64,000 bases of DNA from Adineta vaga (lineage: Eukaryota; Rotifera). The DNA is taken from positions 3,100,001-3,164,000 of the forward strand of contig CP075492.1 in NCBI GenBank assembly GCA_021613535.1. The letters run 5' to 3'. A program made the position numbers and the translations under genes. Below, piece after piece: positions 24,062 to 35,118 of the stretch. The notes under the pieces are model-generated. The model had not been told where the DNA came from. It saw only the letters and a list, made by a program, of their open reading frames with translations, and made no database searches. How positions within the stretch are numbered: position 1 is the first letter of the stretch; the number at the start of each line of letters is the position of its first letter.

Positions 24062-24518
24062 GTTATATCATGAATTGTTTGATTTATTTAGTTCCAGAAT
24101 ATACCCACAACTCAGAGTGACTCATCCGACCAATAACAAAAATATACATTTTGTTATGGCGGCACCACATACTAAACTTCTTTTTTTTTTGAGAATTCTT
24201 TGAAGCAATTTATCTACATAATCAATAAATTATATATTTTATCTTGATCTCATTCGTTAAATTAAGTGTTGTTTATAAGATTTGAATTGAAGAAGGACTA
24301 TGAGAGTCTAATAATGGCTGAATCAAACTAATTGGATTCTATAACAATAACAGAAATGACAGAAATGATGGTTGTTGATAAAAGAGAAACTGTGTGATGT
24401 GTATTTCTTGAATGAAAGGAATACTTTCAAAAATAAGGGTGTGAGTTAAGAGCAGATACTCTCACCTTCACCCACATCCAAATGATATATGGATATAAGA
24501 AGGAAAAAAATATATAAA
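24062..24518. other. Intergenic
   Basis: Between the 5' end of the carrier gene and the 3' end of the PPxY gene. Contains only the hairpin element at 24437-24480. Confidence 0.5.
24437..24480. repeat. Hairpin element of the G/T-rich family
   Basis: GGGTGTGAGTTAAGAG faces CTCACCTTCACCCACATCC, an imperfect inverted repeat with a short loop. It lies 38 bp beyond the stop codon of the minus-strand gene at 24519. Confidence 0.55.
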
Positions 24519-25774
24519 TCAGTCTTTTCTGTTTTGATTGTTTTTTCGAAGGGTATCTTCGTAGGTAGGAGGACATAACGGCAGTTGATCAACTCTAATT
24601 ATTACTGAATTTTGTTGTATCACATCATCATACGAAGGTGGTAATGTTGAAATTTGTTCTGCGACTATAATTGCTGCTGCCCCATCATTGTAATCGAAGT
24701 TGTTTGATGATTGTAATTCAATTGAGACTATTGAATGTTTTAGCTCTATGTTTTCGATCAAATTTTCCGGTTCTGAAGGTGGTGAATTGAAGTTTTCCAT
24801 ATGCAGCAACCTTGCTGATCGATCTGTTGCTGAGGAATCCCGTCTCGCTTCAATGAAAAGATGACATATTAACACACCAAACAGAACTATAGGAACTCCA
24901 AAACCTAAACCTAGTCCGATATATATAGCTTGTGTGGTATTAGGTGTTGTACATCTATCTGAAACCGTTCCACAAGATTTGCCTCCTAGAAAACAAAAAA
25001 AAAATGATATTAAATTAAAATGAAAAGTTGTACACAGTGATCGGTTATTTAACTCACTGTAACAACACCATGTTTGGGATGTATCACCACAAACTGTCCA
25101 AGATCCTATACATTAAATATTTAACATTAAAAGATCCAAGTAAAAGAACGTTATGAAATGAAAGTATTGATCATGTGAAAGGATGAAAATTCTCACTCTA
25201 CATTTAATTGCTAAGAAATTTTGACATCTTACATGTGCAGGAGATTAAATCAGAACTAAACATCACTAACAATATACGGAACGTCTTTTTGATCTTGTTA
25301 AATATGTAAAATGACTGGTCAAATGGTATAGGCACTCCTTGTGGTTATGAATATGACGATCAATACTTAGTTTTAATATGTCGCAGAATCTACTTAGGAA
25401 ACCTTACCTGTAAAATGGGCACAGTTCGCTTCTTGCTCTTGACGGGATATTTCTGACATTCTGTTAACCATTTGCATGAATTCTTCACGCCTTTTACTTT
25501 CAGCAACAAAATCATACGAGTCAAAATTTGGAATAAGGTTTCGAGTAGCAACTGTACTTTTTAATTGACTTTTAAAATAATTCTGTTGAATAGATGTTTT
25601 CGAATACAACATGGATGATCTCTCCCCTTCTGAAATATGATCAGATGCGTCTAACCCTTCTTGTTGATTTCTTGTCGTCAATCGTTTTTGAGAAAAATCA
25701 CTAGGCTTAGAATCATTGGATTGAACCAGTAGTAGTTGAACAAGAAGAAAGATTAAGTTTGAATAATGTGCCAT
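24519..25774 (-). CDS. Type I membrane protein with two cytoplasmic PPxY motifs
   Basis: Three exons (25774-25408, 25105-25058, 24985-24519) give 293 residues; the reading frame closes exactly. MAHYSNLIFLLVQLLLVQS is a signal peptide. A charged ectodomain ends in a small Cys cluster (WTVCGDTSQTWCCY, then CGTVSDRC). A single transmembrane helix follows (IYIGLGLGFGVPIVLFGVLI), and the tail carries LPPSYDDV and CPPTYEDTL, which fit the PPxY consensus for WW domains of NEDD4-type ubiquitin ligases. A trafficking adaptor or WBP1/VOPP1-like role is plausible. The first intron (about 300 bp) is much longer than the local norm. I do not recognise a named orthologue. Confidence 0.7.
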
Positions 25775-26466
25775 TATCAATAAATTTTGTGTCAAGAATC
25801 AATTTCACAAAGTATGAATATAAATGGTTTTCTACTTGCCTTGTTTTCCGCCGATTAAATTTATACTGACGACAATAACTGAAATTTACAAAAGTATATT
25901 TCTAGAAAAATAATAAAGGGATAACAAATAGAAATTAATCTTTTATCACAAGTCAGTTTTATTTTTTTTAAATCAGTTTTTTATTCCATTAGTTGTTATA
26001 TACCACAATCTCAAGTGGAAACGAGATAACTAGCGATTTTTCTGCTGTCTGTAAATATTGCGCAAAAACAACAGAGCACAAGAAAGACTTTTAGAACAAG
26101 AAACGTTTCTTCGTCTGGTATGTGCTATATTTTTTTATTTTATTACGTTACGAACTACTACCAATGTAGAATTAAAAATAGAATGTTACAGCATTATCGT
26201 GATCCCTTATTCTTTGCAATAATCTTGCATGTATAGATCGAAGAGAAAATACAATAAGTAAACACGTGAGCTTATACGTATATATATATAGGCATTAAAG
26301 TATATAGCAACTAAAGAACATTGGATGACAAAGATAAGAACGAAAAACATATTGATTACTGGGAAGAATGTATCACTATTGACAAAAACAAATTCGAAAT
26401 TTTTCCAAGCGAAATTAGAATCTGACTATAGGGATCAATTTATACAATCGAAATATGCATGAAATG
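25775..26466. other. Intergenic
   Basis: Promoter side of the PPxY gene and downstream side of the truncated GPCR. A/T-rich, no gene seen. Confidence 0.45.
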
Positions 26467-26754
26467 TTAGTCAGATGGGTGTTTGTGAGGGTAGCAGAGA
26501 ATATGGATCAGAAAATATCGTTCACTCACATCCACATAAACAGAAATAGGGTGGGAGTGTACAGTTAATTGTGGTAATAAACCAGTTAAAATTGTTAAAA
26601 AACTTCCGAAATATGATTGATTCGAAAAATAAAATACTAAAATATTCATTATATTTTCTATTATTCCAATAATCAACATTGGTAAACCAATGAATATTAA
26701 AATAGAATTAGCGACTGAATGCAAACATAATGCTTCATACGATAAATTCGACAT
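26467..26754 (-). pseudogene. Peptide GPCR, 3'-truncated after about TM2
   Basis: Starts normally (MSNLSYEAL) with an Asn-glycosylation site and a TM1 of the bdelloid peptide-receptor type (GLPMLIIGIIENIMNILVFY, compare GTIGNLLN in the intact genes), then part of TM2 (FLTILTGLLPQL). Receptor-like sequence stops at about 26565, where the G/T-rich hairpin element begins; the remaining codons are read from that element. No TM3-TM7 was found downstream, so this is a gene fragment. Confidence 0.6.
26476..26565. repeat. Hairpin element of the G/T-rich family
   Basis: GGGTGTTTGTGAGGG at the left, CACTCACATCCACATAAAC and GGGTGGGAGTGTACAG at the right. Its right border coincides with loss of GPCR similarity. 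Confidence 0.5.
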
Positions 26755-27142
26755 GATGTTATTTTATATTTGAGATGAACAAAAAAAATGAATATTCAAA
26801 AAAGAATCGCTCGTCTAGAATAGTGTTTAGATTCTTTCGATACAACTTATAGATAGGAGTTCCTCGTCTTCGCTTACTTTTTTGTATGAAATTTTATTGA
26901 AAAGAATTTCTTTTCTATTTATATAATTTTTGTCTCAATTAATCATGTGCGCATACTTGAACAAGCAGATAATTCATGTGATTTAGTTTTTTAGAACAGC
27001 ATCTAAATATAAAAATAATGACAGAACGGAAAAATAACTACACTATAATCGACGATCTTGCCTCTCGTCTTGACAGATTCTTGATTTTCTTAACCATCAG
27101 GCAAGGTTCTTTTTCTTTTTCTCCAAAACAATCTTGACAGAT
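26755..27142. other. Intergenic
   Basis: No gene or other feature recognised. Confidence 0.4.
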
Positions 27143-27194
27143 TTGAGGGTGGGTGGGTACTACATCTATCTAACATCCACACCCACACCCTCAA
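27143..27194. repeat. Hairpin element abutting a stop codon
   Basis: TTGAGGGTGGGTGGGTA faces ATCCACACCCACACCCTCAA: about 15 bp of near-perfect inverted repeat around a 16-bp loop. The SET-domain gene's stop codon ends at 27196. Confidence 0.75.
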
Positions 27195-27195
27195 T

Positions 27196-28158
27196 TTATT
27201 TCAAATATTTTTCTAATCCAGCACGATATTGCATTGGTACTTTAGTTTCAATTATTAGTTTGATCGGTATTAAATATCGTTCATAATCATCATCATAAAT
27301 AATTCTTCCAAGACAAAGTGCTTTTTTTGCATATTTAACAACATCTTGCCATCGTTTTAACATACAACATGGAATAAGAACCGAGAAATGTAACAGAAAC
27401 ATTTGTAATAAACTATTATGAAAATATTCTTGGACAAATTTGAATAATTTTAAAAATATTTCGATAGATTTTTCTGGTGGTGTTGTATCAAAGTCTATAA
27501 GAAAATCTTCATCTTTTGAATAAGAAGCCCATTGTTCATCAAATTCTTTATCAATCTTATGTCGTTCACAAATATAACATTGACATTTAAATAACCAAGA
27601 ATGTTGTAAAAGTTCATGTCGTCGTTCACGTGAATGAAATCGTTCTATATACAGAAAACAGTCAGTTTAAAAACAAATTTGATGATTTATAATTACCTAT
27701 GTATGAACCAACAAGTTCTTCACCAGCTTTGATTTGACGATCAGCAATTAATTTCATTTCTTGTTTATTATTATAATCAAACCAAATCCAAAATACATTT
27801 CGTTCACATGAATGATTGACCATTGATATATAATAAAATACACCTTTTCTTTGTGTTCATAATCCAAATGAATACTATTTGTATCACATATACTTAAGAG
27901 AGAATGTTTGTATGGATGAGATGCAACTAAAGAACGAATTCGACGTTGACTTTTTGAATCTAACTTATCATAGATCGATTCGAGAACTATAGACGATGAA
28001 TAATTTGGAAATTTCATTAATGATTTTTCACATATAATAACTGTACCACATTGTAAATCACGTTTAGCAAACATCCCATAACCTTTACCATCGATAGGTT
28101 TAATAACAAATAAATCTGACTGTGGACCATCGATAACACGTTCGATACAAGTATTCAT
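27196..28158 (-). pseudogene. SMYD-like SET-domain protein with one frameshift
   Basis: Starts at 28158. The N-terminal SET strand is clear (DGKGYGMFAKRDLQCGTVI). The frame breaks at about 27848 within an A-rich run (GAAAAGG); shifting by one base gives continuous SET sequence with the diagnostic NHSCERN. The C-terminal SET part continues (WIWFDYNNKQEMKLIADRQI, GEELVGSYI), then a GT-AG intron (27696-27645) and the post-SET zinc motif CQCYIC, then a helical tail to 27196. SMYD proteins methylate lysines on histones and other proteins. The tail is shorter than the TPR-like tail usual in the family. The frameshift may be real or a homopolymer sequencing error. Confidence 0.7.
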
Positions 28159-29867
28159 CTTAATCTAAAACAATAAAAAACTATAATTATCCGAACGAAA
28201 ACTCGACTTTCGTCATGTTTTTAGTAACATTTATATCAGCTTCAAAAACTATGATTATGCAAAACCTTTATCATGCCCGTCCATATATGTCTGTGAATGA
28301 CCAAAGGAAAAAAAAATGGGGAAATATCCGACGTGTATTCCACAGACAAACCAACGAAAAAAGAGAAACCATAGAGGGCGCTTGTTAAGGTCAATGATTA
28401 AACTTCTAACTATATAAAATTTTTGGCGACTAATATAACATGGGTTGTTGGCACGATATTCCATATGCATAACGGTGATAAGCGGAATAAATTGTACTAT
28501 TGTCATCACAAATATCATCAACATCCATACGATTATCATTAATTATCTCTAACACCCACACCCACACCTTCAAGATGGTCCTTTCTTTAAAGTTTGTACG
28601 TTTGCCCAAGCCAATCAGATTGCAGCAAACTTTTATATCTAAAAACTCCTTGTATATTCTATGTGAGAAAGAAATGGCTCCAAGGGAATTGAAGTTAGTC
28701 TTGATATAGCACTTGTTTTTCTAAATCAAATCCTTTCAGAAAAATCTTAGTTTCTAAAGTTATCAAGAGATAAAATATCAATGATCTATTTTACACCATT
28801 TTATGTGATAATAGAAATGTAAGGGTTTTTTCTTTTTGTCGAGAGCAAACTTTACAGTGTATCGATGAGAATAATTTACATGTGCAGAGGAAAGTTTTTG
28901 CAAAAAAACGAGTTTCTTTCTCGATGAGCACAGGATAGAACCAAAATATAAATGTAATTATGGAGTTTTTTTATTTCTATCAATAGAGGGAGAAACTTCG
29001 ACAGTATAGCGATGAAAATAACACCATGGAGAAAGAAGAGAAATGCATATCGTTGTACTTAATTTTCTTATTTGATTGTTTAATGATTGTTAATAAAAAC
29101 AACAATTTCAATCGAAAGTGAGAAACAAAGAAATGCTGAAATCATCGATACTTTCAGAACAATATATACAAAATTTCATGAGCTTTCAACATATATTTTC
29201 ATAATGAAAACAAAAAAAGGATTTGTGTTTCATATTGAATTATGTTGTTTTTATTCACTGATGCGCTCAAATCAGGTATTACATTCTGCATGCACTCGAT
29301 ATCATATTTTGCAATGTTAATTCAAGTGGGAAGATTTGAAAAATACTCATGATAATCTAAGAATATTTCTTTCATATCTAATCATATTATAATGACAATA
29401 TAAAAGATAAAAATATCTGCACAATGTTTTTTTTAATTTGATGTGTAATTTGTTTTCTATTTTATCTTCCATATGCAACTATTTTAATTGGAGTTTGAGA
29501 GAAACACTTCAAAGTCGAACATTTGAGTACAATCGAAACAATATTAAAATATGCTTTTTGCCTTATTTTAACTGCTGACTTTCCTTTTTTCTTTTTTCTT
29601 TCTTCTAGTCACGTTAGTTTTTTGTTCATTTCAAGTGAAATCATGAATAAGTTTCTTGGTAATATGTCCCACAGTTAGGTGCGCAAAACATTGATCTAAA
29701 TATATATATATTATAATAATCTCAAATAAAAATAAACTTGCCTACCACTTTCTTCTTCAACTCTTTCATAAACAGATAGATCAACTTTAGAGCAAATTCA
29801 TACAGTCATTTCATTTGCATTAATAGATAGATTGTTCTCTGACAAAATTCAATCTGATTTATTTACG
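28159..29867. other. Intergenic; upstream part of duplicated block C
   Basis: 28159-28550 shows no clear gene. A half-hairpin lies at 28551-28578, and from 28661 the sequence duplicates block B. TTTCTTTCTTCTAG at about 29608 could be a 5' UTR splice acceptor shared with copies A and B. Confidence 0.5.
28551..28578. repeat. Half of a hairpin element
   Basis: AACACCCACACCCACACCTT followed by CAAGATGG, the C-rich arm of the family; the G-rich arm is not evident. It sits about 80 bp before the left edge of duplicated block C. Confidence 0.5.
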
Positions 29868-31165
29868 ATGTCTTCAAATTCATCAGACGCAGTTCTAATC
29901 GCCACTCTAGCTGCTACTTCGACCCAAATCAATCGTTATATGCCAATCATTATCTTTTTGTTTGGAACAATTGGTAATCTCCTCAACTGTTTGGCACTTT
30001 CACAACGAACACTTCGTTCCAATCCTTGTGCTTTGTTGTTTTTGACATCATCTATTGCTAGTCTTATTACACTGATTTCTGGTGTTGGTGTTCGCTTTTT
30101 AACTGGCTGGTCTGCTGATCTAACCGAAACAATTGATTTTCTCTGTCAAATTCGTTTCTTCGTTTTATCAACTTCGAGAACCATTGCTTTCTGGCTAATT
30201 GCATTAGCTATGGTTGATCGATGGCTTTCATCATCGATTGATGTTCATCGTCGACAAATGAGTACATTGAAGAATGCTCAACGAGGTATCATTTTCATCA
30301 TCATTCTCTCAAGTCTAGCACATGCTCATTACTTTTATTGTTTTGAGGCTAATCGCCAAAGTACTTCGCAAAAATGTTATGGCAAAACAACATTATGTCG
30401 TTTTGTATACGATCTGGAATTTGCTTTGGTTACCGTTCTTATTCCTTCGTTCTTAATGATTATCTTTGGGCTATTGACCGTTTTTAATGTTCATCGATCT
30501 GCTATGCGTCGAGTTCGACCAGTTGCCACAATATCAGTAACACAAAGAAGTGTTCCCAATGAAAGATTGCCACGAGTGAAGAAAATAGAACATCAACTTC
30601 GTGTTATGCTTTGTGTGCAAACTACTCTCGTTATTCTCTTTTCACTTCCTCAAGCTATTTTTAGTCTTTACACACTTATCAGTCAAGGGGGAACTAAATC
30701 TCCAGTTACAAATATCATCAGTGTTCTTCTTCTCAATTTATTCGTACAATTTACTTACATAACGAATGGAATGCCATTTTATGTGTACACATTAAGTGGC
30801 AGAACGGTTTTTCGTAAAGCCCTATTTGATGGACTACGAGATGTTTTTCGAAAGATGACTTGCCGATGCAGTTCTCCCAATTAATTATCAGAAAGATCTC
30901 CAGGGTGATTGAGAACTGGGTAGGATGTGCAATGCATAGCTTCTTCATCCATACCTTCAAGCGAAATCTTTATGTGTGTGAATAAGTATTTATGAAGAGT
31001 CATGCTGACTAAATTTCACGATTTGAAAGATTATAATAAAGAATGAAAAAACTGATTTATCTATTTGTCATAAAAAAACATTTAGAATAGTTATTTATTT
31101 GAATAAAAGATATTCGAGATTCTATATTTGATAGTAATAAAAACATTTTATGATACTAGCAATAA
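28661..31165 (+). repeat. Segmental duplication, block C
   Basis: Partner of block B (19848-22290). High identity covers upstream DNA, the GPCR gene and its 3' flank, except for about 80 bp just before the gene, where C is unlike both A and B. Confidence 0.8.
29868..30884 (+). CDS. Rhodopsin-like peptide GPCR, copy C
   Basis: A single exon of 338 residues with the same seven-helix layout as A and B (GTIGNLLNCL, MVDRWLSSS, TYITNGMPFYVY, tail TCRCSSPN). It differs from both A and B in intracellular loop 3 (PVATISVTQRSVP) and in the proximal promoter (TTTAGAGCAAATTCATACAG replaces the CACTCACATACAGTTG block). It is intact. A shared peptide ligand with shifted G-protein coupling or expression is a reasonable inference. 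Confidence 0.85.
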   Translation: MSSNSSDAVLIATLAATSTQINRYMPIIIFLFGTIGNLLNCLALSQRTLRSNPCALLFLTSSIASLITLISGVGVRFLTGWSADLTETIDFLCQIRFFVLSTSRTIAFWLIALAMVDRWLSSSIDVHRRQMSTLKNAQRGIIFIIILSSLAHAHYFYCFEANRQSTSQKCYGKTTLCRFVYDLEFALVTVLIPSFLMIIFGLLTVFNVHRSAMRRVRPVATISVTQRSVPNERLPRVKKIEHQLRVMLCVQTTLVILFSLPQAIFSLYTLISQGGTKSPVTNIISVLLLNLFVQFTYITNGMPFYVYTLSGRTVFRKALFDGLRDVFRKMTCRCSSPN

Positions 31166-31563
31166 AAGAATCATATGCTTGAACTTTTCTTTCTCAGATT
31201 AAAACACATAAAAGATCAAGACAAGAAGAACAAAGAGACTTGATTATGATATTGACTTACTTTTATGATATAAATCTCGTTCTATTGCAAGAAAACATTG
31301 ACATATATAATCAAACTCGATTCTTTGTGAAATTATGATGCACAACAAGGAGATACATTAAACTTACAGGATACAAATATGCAAAATGAACAACAACAAA
31401 TATTATTGGAAACAAAAGAATATACCAACACATTTTTGCCGCAGTGAGTATTTTATACTTATTACAATCATAGGTGTAATTATCATGATAATATAGTTCG
31501 CGACAGTGGCAACATATTTTTTGTACAACAAAAGCTCGTAATCTTTCTATTAGTGTCTTATTA
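30885..31563. other. Intergenic
   Basis: Shared 3' flank with block B to about 31165, then A/T-rich sequence. A minus-strand open frame at 31311-31589 is hydrophobic but unsupported and overlaps exon 1 of the next gene. Confidence 0.4.
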
Positions 31564-34500
31564 ATGCTATGTATTACCAGTGGTATCATAGTGGCTTATT
31601 ATGCCTACAATGTCAACAAACACAAGCACGTGTTTGTTACTGACGAATCAGAAGGTAATGCTAGTAGAGAGAAGGAAATATTCGCATTGAAATCGTACAC
31701 AAGATATGTATGTATCCTCCTTTTGTTCTATATAAACACAAACATCGAATGTTATTTAAATGAATTAGGAACCTGAATTACCTAAAAGCATCGGTTATAT
31801 GAATATATATATTCGCAAACCTATTCCAAATGGTAATCGACAACCATTTCAACGTTTTCAATTTCCAACTGCTTGTTATAGACGTCATGAATTTCGTAAA
31901 TTCGATTAATTTTATCAATTTCAGAATAGAATTTTATATTCGTTTACAGCTCTGACTGATTCACTGATCAGTATCATGCCATGGACTAATATTTATTTTG
32001 ATCGACGCAGTCGTCAAACAATCATCTATTCATTGAAGGGTGGAGGTAACTATAGTAATATCTATTCAAATCACTATAGTAATAAAATCGCGTTTCAGTT
32101 TGTATTCTACCATCGTTAATCAATGTTTATGATGAGATTTTCTCGGTCGCTGAACTTATTGCATCTGGATATGCTAGTCTAGTTAGATCTGGTGTCAAAC
32201 CAATTCATAGCATTGATGTGACATTTTATTTTAAGCCAATTCAATGTTAGTTTCTATTTTTTAGTGTTTACTTTGCTTTATGTTTCTCCTGTTTTGATAT
32301 AGTGAGTGGTCCAGGCATACCAAAAATTAATGATTTGACAGGTATTTTTGAAGATGGTGTTCATACAAGATATGGCTCTTTTCCTATTCGTAAACATCAG
32401 CAAGAAGTGCATGTCGATGTATATCCAACAAGTGAATCAGAGGATGAAGATAGATACGATCGACCATCAAATTCACGAAATAATTACTACAGACAACAAG
32501 GACCACGTCCACAATATTCAAGTAATGTAGAATAGTTTTTGATTAAAGAAACAATGTGTAAGATATTTTATTTTTGTAGAGACCCGCAAAACAACAGTTG
32601 TAACCACTTCAACTTTAACTACAACTCTTGAACCTGTACCTAGGGGTATTATAAAGATCGTGATCAATCCATCAACTGCTACAATTGCACCGAGTGAGAA
32701 TCCAACATTTGAAGGAATAACTTTTGGCGGTGTGGGTGCATATGAAAAAATTAGAGGTATTGCTTATGGACAATTAGATCCCTCCGATAAACATAATAGT
32801 AAGATTACTGATTTGAAACTGGCTCCTCGTAATGCAGTTGGCATGGTGGAATATTCGATGGATTTCTATATTTTGAAACCAGTAAATCTAATCAATGGTA
32901 ATCATAAACTATTCTTTGAAGTTAACAATCGTGGTGGCAAGCTATTCGGCTCATTTGCTCAAATGTCAGGAGGTAATAATCCAACGAATGCTAGCCATGC
33001 TGGTCAAGCATTTTTGATGAAGCAAGGTTACACTATTGCTTGGTGTGGTTGGGATCCGAGTGTACCCTCGACTGGTAGTCCAGATCTATTACGAATTTAT
33101 TTGCCGATTGCTACCAATTCTGATGGCACCTCAATTACGGGTCCTAGTTATGAATATATTGTTTTTGATAATCCAACCACTATATCTTATACAACTTCCT
33201 ATCGTACTGTTAGTACTGACACAACTAAAGCCAAACTTACAGTAAAAGATCATTTAATCGATTCACCAAAAATAATTTCGTCGTCAGACTGGATATGGAC
33301 TAGTGACAATACAATATCACTTTTGCCTCTCAACACAGCATTCAAACAAAGCTCAATCTATGAACTCGTCTATACAGCCAAAGATCCTTATGTAGCCGCG
33401 ATTGGTTTTGCTGCCACTCGAGATTTTGTATCGTTCTTACGTAGTTCAAGACCTGATAATCCATTGGCTGGTGATGTTACTCGAGTATTATCATGGAGTC
33501 TTTCGCAACCAGCACGTTATATGAATGACTTCATCTGGTTAGGTTTCAATGAGAATTTAGAAAAAGAACAAGTATTTGATGGTGTTTTTAATTGGATCGG
33601 AGCAGGTACCGGCATTGGTTTGAACTATCGTTTTGCACAGTCGGCACGTACCGAGCGCAATCGACAGAATCATCTTTATCCGGAGGCACCATTTCCATTC
33701 TCCTATACAACTCTAAACGATTCTGGTGCTAAAATAGTTGATGGTCGTAATATACAATGTACAAAGACAAATACATGTCCAAAGATCATGAATATTATTT
33801 CATCAAATGAATACTGGGTGAAAACTGGTTCATTATTACATTCTGATGTTGCAGGTCATGATACAACTACCCCATCGAATGTTCGCAACTATTTAATTTC
33901 TGGTACTCAGCATGGAGGAGCATCGTCCGCTAATTCTCGTGGAATCTGTCAGCAATTTGGTAATACAGTTGATGCAAATCCTGTTCTTCGAGCTCTCTAT
34001 ACTGCACTTGACCAATGGATTGATGGTAGATCACCGCCTCCTAGTATGGTTCCTAGTAATACTGATAAAACTGCAGTATTTTCCAGTATTACAGATGATT
34101 CTCCTCTTGGCATAGGTATCGTACTACAAGCTGCTTTAAATTGGCCAACAATTCCCAACGTTCTATACACGGGTCTAGTTACAGTTCGTAATCGTTTCGA
34201 TTTTGGCCCTAAATTTAGTAAAGGCATTATCAGTTTTGCTCCACCTAAATCCATAGGTGTATATTATCCATCATTTGTTTCAAAAGTTGATTCAGACGGC
34301 AATGAATTAGCAGGAATACGTCTTCCTCCTGTGGTTGTGCCCGTTGCAACATATACTGGATGGAATCTACGTAGTGTAGCCTATGGTGGAGATGATGGAT
34401 GTGAATCAACTGGCTCAACAATACCTTTTGCACCCGATAAAGTCACACGAATCGCCAAAGGAGATAGTCGTTTGTCACTCGAAGAACGTTACAGCACTCG

Positions 34501-34651
34501 AAATAACTATGAAAAAGCTATAGCTGCAGCAACTAAAACACTTGCTCAATTGCGTCTATTGCTTCCAGATGATGTGCAAGCATATATTACTGCTTCACAA
34601 AAACCAATTCAAGTTATTAATAATCCAACATATGACAATTATACATGGTAA
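31564..34651 (+). CDS. Membrane-tethered alpha/beta-hydrolase (Abhydrolase_10-like) fusion
   Basis: Six exons (31564-31707, 31769-31895, 31950-32045, 32099-32245, 32303-32521, 32580-34651) join in phase to 935 codons including the stop. The first exon encodes a hydrophobic segment (LCITSGIIVAYYAYNV), so the protein may be an anchored ectoenzyme. Residues about 50-245 form a domain I do not recognise, ending in an acidic/Arg/Gln-rich linker and a Thr-rich stretch. The last exon (about 690 codons, one exon, less AT-rich) resembles bacterial alpha/beta-hydrolase-domain proteins: FEGITFGGVGAYEKI, MVEYSMDFYILKPVN, FEVNNRGGK, YTIAWCGWDP, GFNENLEKEQVFDG, RFAQSARTER. The nucleophile elbow reads SLSQPA, so the flanking glycines of the usual G-x-S-x-G are replaced. 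The hydrolase part is probably of horizontal origin, captured behind native exons; the splice model is my own reading. Confidence 0.75.
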
Positions 34652-35118
34652 AAAAAACAGATTTTACGAATTTTAATGACTCTTGCTGCTATTTTGTCAA
34701 AATTTATGCTTCATTTTACTATAATAAATATAGAGACTCACAGTTTTATTATTAAACGTATAGGTGTTGATTTCATTTTCCAACTTCATTTAGATTAAAC
34801 TCTCACATTCGTTCTTTTCAGCTTGTCTTTACGATCAGAATAAGAATAATAACATATTTCTTTAGTAGATTGAATGTAAATAAGAACGAGAAGAAATAAA
34901 ACAGAAATAAACGTGAATACTTTTGCATATAAAAGAAATTTATGGACTTGGTAATATGGTTTTTTCCAACCTTCGCAAAACAATATTATAGTCTTTTCTC
35001 TTTCTCTTTTTAATAGTTTTGTGAAATCACTTTATTCTTTTAGAATGTGTATTGGGAGAGAGAGGGACATCTATGTCCTTTGTATTTTATAGTATTTCAT
35101 ATATTTATTTCAGAAAAC
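34652..35118. other. Intergenic
   Basis: Short A/T-rich spacer. TATTTATTTCAG just before 35114 may be a splice acceptor of a 5' UTR intron. Confidence 0.4.

Noticed and set aside
28255-28539. Minus-strand frame of 94 codons, partly hydrophobic
   Set aside because: No recognisable domain, no neighbouring exons, and it starts in repeat sequence.
31311-31589. Hydrophobic minus-strand frame of 92 codons
   Set aside because: It overlaps exon 1 of the well-supported hydrolase gene and shows no family motif.
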